From contig JAITWV010000120.1 of assembly GCA_031285105.1 (NCBI GenBank), forward strand, positions 1 through 7,434: a stretch of DNA of 7,434 nt, written 5' to 3'. The position numbers and the translations under genes were made by a program. The notes beneath the pieces were generated by a model. The model worked only from the letters and a program-made list of their open reading frames with translations, did no database searches and was not told the DNA's origin. Of the stretch, positions 1 through 4,220 are shown in pieces; position 1 is the stretch's first letter, and each line of letters starts with the position of its first letter. The stretch is from Streptococcaceae bacterium (lineage in GTDB: Bacteria; Bacillota; Bacilli; Lactobacillales; Streptococcaceae).

Positions 1-443
1 GGGTTGTGTGATGCAGTAATCATAATACCTGTTAATGCGTTATGTTCACGCACTGCAAACGATAATTCTGGTGTTGGGCGTAAGCTTTCAAAAACAAATG
101 ATGGAATATCATGTTTGGCTAAAACTTTTGCCGCTTCCATCGCAAATTCTGGTGAAAAATGACGTGAATCATAAGCAATTGCTACACCGCGTTTTTTCTC
201 TTCACCTTTTGTTTCCATTAAACGAGCAAGACCTTCTGTTGCCTGACGAACGGTATATATGTTCATGCGATTTGTACCTGCACCAATGATACCGCGCATT
301 CCTGCTGTACCAAATTCTAGTGAAGTATAAAAAGCATCTTCTAATCTGTCTTCTTGTCCTTGTAAAGAAACAAGTTCATCTTTTAAGTAATTTTCTAAGT
401 TTTCGTCATTTAACCAAGTTTCGTATGCATTTTTCCAGCTCAT
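1..443 (-). CDS. pgcA: Phospho-sugar mutase (alpha-phosphoglucomutase), N-terminal part
   Basis: This is the first 147 codons of an alpha-D-phosphohexomutase, which interconverts glucose 6-phosphate and glucose 1-phosphate for UDP-glucose, glycolipid and envelope polysaccharide synthesis in the cytoplasm. The reading begins MSWKNAYETWL. It contains the family block LEFGTAGMRGIIGAGTNRMN (about residues 43-62) and ends in MITASHN. The Ser of TASHNP, about residue 145, is the phosphorylated catalytic serine of the family. The window edge falls two bases into the Pro codon. Family members are around 570-580 residues, so three quarters of the gene lies outside. The ATG at 443 is chosen because AAGAGGTG sits just upstream of it. 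The assignment to pgcA rather than another phosphomannomutase rests on resemblance to the Bacillus PgcA type and is fairly secure. Confidence 0.9.
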   Translation of the reverse strand, partial: MSWKNAYETWLNDENLENYLKDELVSLQGQEDRLEDAFYTSLEFGTAGMRGIIGAGTNRMNIYTVRQATEGLARLMETKGEEKKRGVAIAYDSRHFSPEFAMEAAKVLAKHDIPSFVFESLRPTPELSFAVREHNALTGIMITASHN

Positions 444-491
444 TTTAAGGCACCTCTTTTTAAATTTGTGATAATTTTTTCTTACCGACTT

Positions 492-500
492 ATTATAACA
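492..500 (-). promoter_or_regulatory. Extended -10 promoter of pgcA
   Basis: On the minus strand the sequence reads TGT-TATAAT, a perfect -10 hexamer with the TGn extension. No good -35 lies 16-18 bases upstream, which is compatible with an extended -10 promoter. The expected start is near 485, giving a leader of about 40 bases to the ATG at 443. It lies after the khpA terminator, so pgcA appears to be transcribed separately. Confidence 0.65.
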
Positions 501-513
501 CTTTTTTTGTAGT

Positions 514-528
514 ATGAAAGCGGATTGA
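514..528. promoter_or_regulatory. Candidate cre (CcpA) site upstream of pgcA
   Basis: ATGAAAGCGGATTGA on the plus strand fits the cre consensus WTGNAANCGNWNNCW at all fixed positions except the C near the end, which is G here. It lies at about -29 to -43 relative to the inferred pgcA start, where bound CcpA would block RNA polymerase. The match is seen; the function is inferred. Confidence 0.35.
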
Positions 529-540
529 ACTGTTTTAAAA

Positions 541-574
541 TAAAAAAAAGCTGAGGAAATTCTCAACTTTTTTT
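541..574 (-). terminator. Intrinsic terminator of the rpsP-khpA unit
   Basis: On the minus strand AGTTGAG (568-562) pairs with CTCAGCT (555-549), with one G-U pair and a six-base loop. The stem is extended by an A run against the U run at 548-542. It begins only a few bases after the khpA stop codon. It ends the rpsP-khpA transcript before the pgcA promoter. Confidence 0.85.
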
Positions 575-578
575 CATT

Positions 579-827
579 TTATTTTCCGTCTACAATGTTC
601 AAACGTACTTTCTTGTTTCCTTGAATGCGAACTGAATAAACAATGGTACGAATTGCTTTTGCGACACGACCTTGTTTACCAATCACACGTCCAATATCCT
701 CAGGATCAACGGTTAAATTATACTCGAAAAATTCATTGCCTTCTGTAATATCAAGTAATACATTTTCAGGCTTGGTAACTAATGGACGAACGATTGATAG
801 AACTAACTCTTTCACATCTTCCTTCAT
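579..827 (-). CDS. khpA: KH-domain RNA-binding protein KhpA (YlqC family)
   Basis: An 82-residue single KH-domain protein, the full usual size of KhpA. The RNA-binding GXXG loop is GKQG at about residues 50-53, inside VIGKQGRVAKAIRTI, followed by the helix and the final strand KVRLNIVDGK. In Gram-positive bacteria KhpA binds many RNAs, often as a heterodimer with KhpB (Jag/EloR), and affects cell elongation and division. It follows rpsP by 13 bases on the same strand with a clear AGGTGA site before the ATG, so the two are cotranscribed. The rpsP-khpA pairing is widely conserved in Firmicutes. No change in the key loop is seen. Confidence 0.95.
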   Translation of the reverse strand: MKEDVKELVLSIVRPLVTKPENVLLDITEGNEFFEYNLTVDPEDIGRVIGKQGRVAKAIRTIVYSVRIQGNKKVRLNIVDGK

Positions 828-840
828 ATAAAGTCACCTA

Positions 841-1113
841 TTATTTAGCTAATTTAGATTCGTGGAATTTTTTCATAACGCCTTCTTTTGAAAGGATGTT
901 ACGAACTGTATCAGATGGTTGTGCACCTTTTGATAACCAGTCTAAAATTAAATCTTCTTTAACTGTTACTTGTGCTGGATCTAATAATGGGTTGTAAGTA
1001 CCAACTGTTTCGATAAAGCGACCATCACGTGGTGAACGAGAGTCAGCAACTACGATACGGTAAAAAGGTTTTTTCTTAGATCCCATACGTTTTAAACGAA
1101 TTTTAACTGCCAT
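841..1113 (-). CDS. rpsP: Small ribosomal subunit protein S16
   Basis: A 90-residue protein starting MAVKIRLKRMGSKKKPFYRI and continuing through VVADSRSPRDGRFIETVGTYNP, the diagnostic N-terminal region of bacterial S16. S16 binds 16S rRNA and is needed for 30S assembly. The ATG at 1113 is preceded by GGAGGT at good spacing. A longer in-frame start at 1197 is possible in principle, but it would add 28 residues unlike S16 and lies upstream of promoter P2. The gene heads a unit with khpA. In Bacillus subtilis rpsP lies after ffh; here no ffh precedes it. Instead a divergent GntR operon begins upstream. Confidence 0.97.
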   Translation of the reverse strand: MAVKIRLKRMGSKKKPFYRIVVADSRSPRDGRFIETVGTYNPLLDPAQVTVKEDLILDWLSKGAQPSDTVRNILSKEGVMKKFHESKLAK

Positions 1114-1146
1114 GATATATGACCTCCATAATTTTAATACTTTGAT

Positions 1147-1175
1147 AGTATATTTATTTTTAAGAATGGTGTCAA
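1147..1175 (-). promoter_or_regulatory. rpsP promoter P2 (proximal)
   Basis: On the minus strand TTGACA (1175-1170) and TATACT (1152-1147) are separated by 17 bases. The predicted start near 1140 leaves a leader of only about 27 bases before the rpsP ATG. This supports the start at 1113, because the longer reading frame would begin upstream of this promoter. Confidence 0.8.
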
Positions 1176-1205
1176 GAGTTTTTTCTTTACACCTCAACTT
1201 TTTCT

Positions 1206-1233
1206 ATTATACAGCATCTTTTGTCAGTGTCAA
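1206..1233 (-). promoter_or_regulatory. rpsP promoter P1 (distal)
   Basis: On the minus strand TTGACA (1233-1228) and a perfect TATAAT (1211-1206) are spaced by 16 bases. It lies 58 bases upstream of P2 and shares its flanking motif. Its -35 lies about 34 bases from the -35 of the divergent GntR operon promoter. Confidence 0.8.
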
Positions 1234-1267
1234 GAAAAAATCTTTACAGGTATATGTATTTTTTCAG

Positions 1268-1296
1268 TTGACATACAGTGTACTACAGTGCATAAT
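1268..1296 (+). promoter_or_regulatory. Promoter of the GntR-ABC operon
   Basis: TTGACA (1268-1273) and CATAAT (1291-1296) are separated by 17 bases. The expected start is near 1303, with a leader of about 45 bases to the ATG at 1349. Both dyads described below overlap the -10 or the start region, so the promoter is likely repressible. Confidence 0.85.
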
Positions 1297-1301
1297 ACAG
1301 A
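1277..1301 (+). promoter_or_regulatory. GntR operator O1 (YtrA-type dyad)
   Basis: AGTGTA, 13 bases, then TACAGA. The core TGTA-N13-TACA is a perfect dyad. From memory, the YtrA operator of Bacillus subtilis is an AGTGTA half-site with 13-base spacing, which fits. O1 covers the spacer and the -10 hexamer, so bound protein would block polymerase. The dyad is seen; its function is inferred. Confidence 0.65.
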
Positions 1302-1305
1302 TATA

Positions 1306-1330
1306 GGTGTACTATACATCGTACTACAGT
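1306..1330 (+). promoter_or_regulatory. GntR operator O2 (YtrA-type dyad)
   Basis: GGTGTA, 13 bases, then TACAGT, with the same perfect TGTA-N13-TACA core as O1 and offset from it by exactly 29 bases. It covers the early transcribed region just before the Shine-Dalgarno CGGAGGT at 1335. Two equally built sites suggest cooperative binding or two-dimer occupancy. Confidence 0.6.
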
Positions 1331-1348
1331 GAAACGGAGGTAAATAGA

Positions 1349-1726
1349 ATGATTACCATTGATAAGACCAGTGTTCAACCTTTTTATGAACAAATTATTT
1401 TATCCATCAAACGCAATATTTTGCTTGGTATTTATGAAACCGATGAAAAATTGCCTAGCGTCAGAGAATTAGCCAGCAATTTAATGATGAATCCAAACAC
1501 CATCGCCAAAGCTTACAAAAGTCTTGAACAAGAAGGTGTGATTGTCACAAAAAAAGGTTTAGGCACATTTGTTGGCGCATTGAGCCATGAAAAGCCATTA
1601 AGCACCCAAATAGATGGTTGGAAAAATAAACTAGCACCCATTATTACTGAGGCAAAATTTTACGGAATCACACTTGAAGAAATAATGAAATGGATGAAAG
1701 AGGCTTATGAAGGAGAGAGTAAATGA
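1349..1726 (+). CDS. GntR-family transcriptional regulator, YtrA subfamily
   Basis: A 125-residue protein, the short length typical of YtrA-type GntR repressors. These have an N-terminal winged helix-turn-helix and only a small dimerisation tail instead of a large ligand domain. The DNA-binding domain is at about residues 10-76, including PFYEQIILSIKRNIL, KLPSVRELASNLMMNPNT with the recognition helix, and the wing TKKGLGTFVG. The tail (about 80-125) is helical. The ATG at 1349 has CGGAGGT seven bases upstream; an upstream ATG at 1307 would run through operator O2 and lacks a ribosome site. The stop overlaps the next start as ATGA, so translation is coupled to the ATPase. It probably represses its own operon through O1 and O2. 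Confidence 0.92.
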   Translation: MITIDKTSVQPFYEQIILSIKRNILLGIYETDEKLPSVRELASNLMMNPNTIAKAYKSLEQEGVIVTKKGLGTFVGALSHEKPLSTQIDGWKNKLAPIITEAKFYGITLEEIMKWMKEAYEGESK

Positions 1727-2610
1727 AAATTCAAGGACTTAAAAAATCAATTGATGGCAAAATTATTTTAGAAAATATCAACGTTACACTCCAACAAGGG
1801 CAAATTACTGGTTTAATCGGTCGAAACGGTGTGGGAAAAACAACTTTATTTCGCACGATTACCGGTCACTATTTATCAGATGAAGGACAAATTTTAGTTG
1901 AAGGTGTGGATGTTATCAAAAAACAAGAAAATCGCAAACATATCTTTTACATTGACGAACAGTATTCCTTCTTTGCAAATAATACTTTAACTTCGATTGC
2001 TGAGTATTATAGTTTTAATTATCCAGACTTTGATCTAACACGCTTTCATGAATTACTCACGCAATCAAATTTGTCTGCTACTTTACGCTTTCGAGCAATG
2101 AGTAAGGGAATGCAAGGATTGTTTAAGATGATTTTGGCGATTTGTTCAAATGCAAAATATTTATTATTAGACGAACCTTTTGATGGTTTAGACGTGATTA
2201 TTCGCAAAAATGTCGTGCGTTTATTGCTTAGTCATTTATCTGACAGCAATCAAAGTGTCGTTATTTCTTCGCATAACCTTAGAGACTTAGAAGCAATTGT
2301 CGATAGAGCACTGATGTTAAAAGGCACAACGATTGCTCAAGATATTTTATTAGAAGATTTCAAATCAAAAGCTCGTAAAATTCAATTGGTTTTACGTGAC
2401 AAAGAAATTCCAAGTTGGTTGAAAAAAGAGTCGAAAGCCATTCGAATTGAAGGACGAGTGATTACAGTGGTATTTAATGATTATTCATCAGAAATTATCG
2501 ACAAATTAAATGCCTTACAGCCAGTTTTACATGAAGAATTACCATTAACCTTAGAAGATTTCTTTGAAGCAAATTTAACCAATGAACAAGACTATCAATT
2601 GATTTTATAG
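1723..2610 (+). CDS. ABC transporter ATP-binding protein (YtrB-like)
   Basis: A 295-residue cytoplasmic ATPase that should power the permease encoded next. The Walker A motif GRNGVGKT is at residues 33-40, with a Q-loop-like DEQ at 78-80. The signature region is MSKGMQ (126-131) in place of canonical LSGGQ. Walker B YLLLDEP is at 146-152 with catalytic Glu151, the D-loop is DGLD (154-157), and the switch His is 184 in SSHN. The SKG form of the signature is common in ATPases paired with ABC-2 type permeases under GntR control. Residues about 215-295 form a C-terminal extension. The start overlaps the GntR stop by four bases, and AGGAGAG lies upstream. The substrate cannot be told from the sequence; antibiotic or envelope-stress response and lipid or peptide export are possibilities. 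Confidence 0.92.
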   Translation: MKIQGLKKSIDGKIILENINVTLQQGQITGLIGRNGVGKTTLFRTITGHYLSDEGQILVEGVDVIKKQENRKHIFYIDEQYSFFANNTLTSIAEYYSFNYPDFDLTRFHELLTQSNLSATLRFRAMSKGMQGLFKMILAICSNAKYLLLDEPFDGLDVIIRKNVVRLLLSHLSDSNQSVVISSHNLRDLEAIVDRALMLKGTTIAQDILLEDFKSKARKIQLVLRDKEIPSWLKKESKAIRIEGRVITVVFNDYSSEIIDKLNALQPVLHEELPLTLEDFFEANLTNEQDYQLIL

Positions 2611-2619
2611 GAGAAGAGT

Positions 2620-3834
2620 ATGAACGAATTATTGAAATTGTGTATGAAGAGATATAAAACACAACTGATATTTATTGCCGTTGCCTTAATTGGTTTACAA
2701 ATTTACGGTGGAACAAGCTTTGTCAATTCTTGGCAAAATCGTGAAAGTTGGGTGAGGTCTGAGGGTTTTGCTGAAAATTTCAATCGTCTTCAAGAGGAAG
2801 GAAATGTGCTTGAAGGTTACTTTTCTGGCAACGATTTGAAAGAATTTACGAATACATTTGGTGAAAAGCCAACTTTAAAAAATATCAGAGTGTTTAGTCT
2901 GACTGTTCGTCGTAGCATGAATGAATGGAATCTTACTGGTTTCCAACACTCCGAGTTTTCTAACCTAGGTGTTAGCACACTTAACACAATATTTTTTGCT
3001 GCTGCGTTAATGAACGGTTTCTTGTATTTCTTTTGGGATATGCGTTCACGTTTTGCCCAGTTTTTATTTAGTTCAAAATTTAAACGCAAAGATATTTTAA
3101 AAACCAAACTTCTTTTAATGCTTGCAACCTTAACGATTTCTTTTGTCGTGGCGACATTTTTAAAGCATCTCATCATATTCACTAGTATTCCTAGCCCTTA
3201 CATGAATTTAACATTTACTCAAGTCTTGCCAGGGATTGGTTGGAACCTTCTTTACCTAATTGCGTTAACCATTTTCGGGATGTTTTTTGGGATTATTATG
3301 GGACAAATGGCTACTGGATTTATCAGTTTGTTTGGTTTTGCAGGTTTTTTGATGGCAATTGTCAATGGTATCGGACAACTGCAAGAACTTTCTAATCGTC
3401 GCAGTGGACAAGTTGGGCAAACGTTTATTTCTTCTATTAATAATACATTTTTAGATGTCACTTATGGCAGTGGTTCCTTACCCTCTTGGATTTGGCCAAT
3501 TGTAACGCTTATTTGTTTTTCATTCTTCATTTTTTATAGCTATCCAAAAATCACCTTGGATCAAACAGATGAATACTTAATGATGCCAAGTTTACGTAAG
3601 CCAACCTTACTTATTGCCATTATCGGCTCGGCATTTATCGGTTTTACAAACTTTATGAAATTTTGGACGATGCGAGGTGATCAATGGGTAGAATTAACAA
3701 CCAGGGAAAGTCTAACTAGTTCTATCATCCCTACAATTGTCTTACCAATTATTGTCGGATTGGTTGTTTATTTCTTTATCTACAGATTAAAGGGAGTGCA
3801 AATGATTTTAGGACGTGTAAAGAAAACAGCGTAA
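2620..3834 (+). CDS. ABC transporter permease, eight predicted helices
   Basis: A 404-residue integral membrane protein, the likely partner of the preceding ATPase. Hydrophobic stretches suggest helices at about residues 14-31, 121-139, 164-184, 207-227, 231-250, 290-308, 328-345 and 368-388. The gap between helices 1 and 2 (about 32-120) is polar and, from the short basic N-terminus, should lie outside the membrane as a roughly 90-residue domain. The Shine-Dalgarno AGGAGAAG overlaps the ATPase stop codon, so the genes are tightly coupled. The build recalls ABC-2 or YtrC/D-type permeases in GntR operons, but I do not recognise a named homologue. The operon ends at the terminator just downstream. 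Confidence 0.85.
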   Translation: MNELLKLCMKRYKTQLIFIAVALIGLQIYGGTSFVNSWQNRESWVRSEGFAENFNRLQEEGNVLEGYFSGNDLKEFTNTFGEKPTLKNIRVFSLTVRRSMNEWNLTGFQHSEFSNLGVSTLNTIFFAAALMNGFLYFFWDMRSRFAQFLFSSKFKRKDILKTKLLLMLATLTISFVVATFLKHLIIFTSIPSPYMNLTFTQVLPGIGWNLLYLIALTIFGMFFGIIMGQMATGFISLFGFAGFLMAIVNGIGQLQELSNRRSGQVGQTFISSINNTFLDVTYGSGSLPSWIWPIVTLICFSFFIFYSYPKITLDQTDEYLMMPSLRKPTLLIAIIGSAFIGFTNFMKFWTMRGDQWVELTTRESLTSSIIPTIVLPIIVGLVVYFFIYRLKGVQMILGRVKKTA

Positions 3835-3846
3835 ATTATTCATACG

Positions 3847-3875
3847 AAAAAGCCAGCAATTAAACTGGCTTTTTT
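3847..3875. terminator. Bidirectional intrinsic terminator
   Basis: AAAAAGCCAG (3847-3856) pairs with CTGGCTTTTT (3865-3874) across an eight-base loop, with a T run on either strand. On the plus strand it ends the GntR-ABC-permease operon 12 bases after the permease stop. On the minus strand it can end the transcript of the small basic gene at 3961-4089. Confidence 0.92.
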
Positions 3876-3900
3876 GACTATTTTAAGGACAATAGTATCC

Positions 3901-3969
3901 AGATGATTGACCACCAGACCTTCCCCACAAATTAGTGTGATAGTAAGTGTTCAATCATCTTTATGGTGG
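3901..3969 (-). other. Competing RNA helices across the stop of the small gene
   Basis: On the minus strand AGATGATTGA (3960-3951) is perfectly complementary to TCAATCATCT (3910-3901), a 10-bp helix with a 40-base loop. CCACCA (3969-3964), the last two codons of the small gene, is complementary to TGGTGG (3916-3911) within that loop. The two helices cross, so they exclude each other or form a strained pseudoknot. The complementarity is seen; a role is not known. Confidence 0.5.
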
Positions 3970-4089
3970 GTTACTACGTGCAATTTTTTGACGACGACCC
4001 CATTTTTTATTTCTTGGTACAAGACTCTTACGTCTCTGGTGTAATTTGAAAGCGACATGACAATCGTTACTTCGGTTAATGTTTTCCAT
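3961..4089 (-). CDS. Small very basic protein, 42 residues, unknown function
   Basis: I do not recognise this protein. It starts MENINRSNDCHVAFKLH and ends QKIARSNPP, with about twelve Lys/Arg against two acidic residues, one Cys and one Trp, and no membrane segment or signal peptide. The basic character would suit binding RNA, DNA or acidic membrane lipids, but this is inference. Support for coding is the GGGAGG site (4101-4096) six bases before the ATG, a promoter at 4147-4175, and a terminator at the other end. It lies just after mgtA on the same strand but beyond an 18-bp hairpin, so it is probably a separate transcript. A role in metal handling is only suggested by position. It could also be a short ORF on a regulatory RNA. 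Confidence 0.6.
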   Translation of the reverse strand: MENINRSNDCHVAFKLHQRRKSLVPRNKKWGRRQKIARSNPP

Positions 4090-4146
4090 AACGTTCCTCC
4101 CTTAAATCATTAAAAAGAGACAATGTGCATTTGAAATTACACTTTC

Positions 4147-4175
4147 ATTATAAGTCATTCATTCTTTTTTAACAA
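4147..4175 (-). promoter_or_regulatory. Promoter of the 42-residue gene
   Basis: On the minus strand TTGTTA (4175-4170) and a perfect TATAAT (4152-4147) are spaced by 17 bases. The expected start near 4140 gives a leader of about 50 bases to the ATG at 4089. The -35 directly abuts the palindrome at 4176-4217. Confidence 0.7.
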
Positions 4176-4217
4176 ACAATATCTAGTGATTATTTTTATA
4201 TAATCACTAGATATTGT
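4176..4217 (-). terminator. 18-bp perfect hairpin after mgtA
   Basis: ACAATATCTAGTGATTAT (4176-4193) and its exact complement (4200-4217) flank a six-base loop. It starts three bases past the mgtA stop codon, the usual place for a terminator. The stem is AT-rich and the following minus-strand tail, TTGTTAAAAA, is a poor U run, so termination may be weak. It could instead be a 3' stabilising stem or an operator for the adjacent promoter. Confidence 0.6.
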
Positions 4218-4220
4218 GTT

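Noticed and set aside
1114..1197. Longer start for rpsP that would add 28 residues
   Set aside because: The extra residues do not resemble S16, the start lies upstream of promoter P2, and a strong ribosome site sits before the ATG at 1113.
1307..1348. Longer start for the GntR regulator
   Set aside because: It runs through operator O2, has no ribosome site, and adds residues outside the GntR domain.
2817..3461. Minus-strand open frames inside the permease gene
   Set aside because: They are antisense to a clear membrane protein, with no ribosome sites or known domains.
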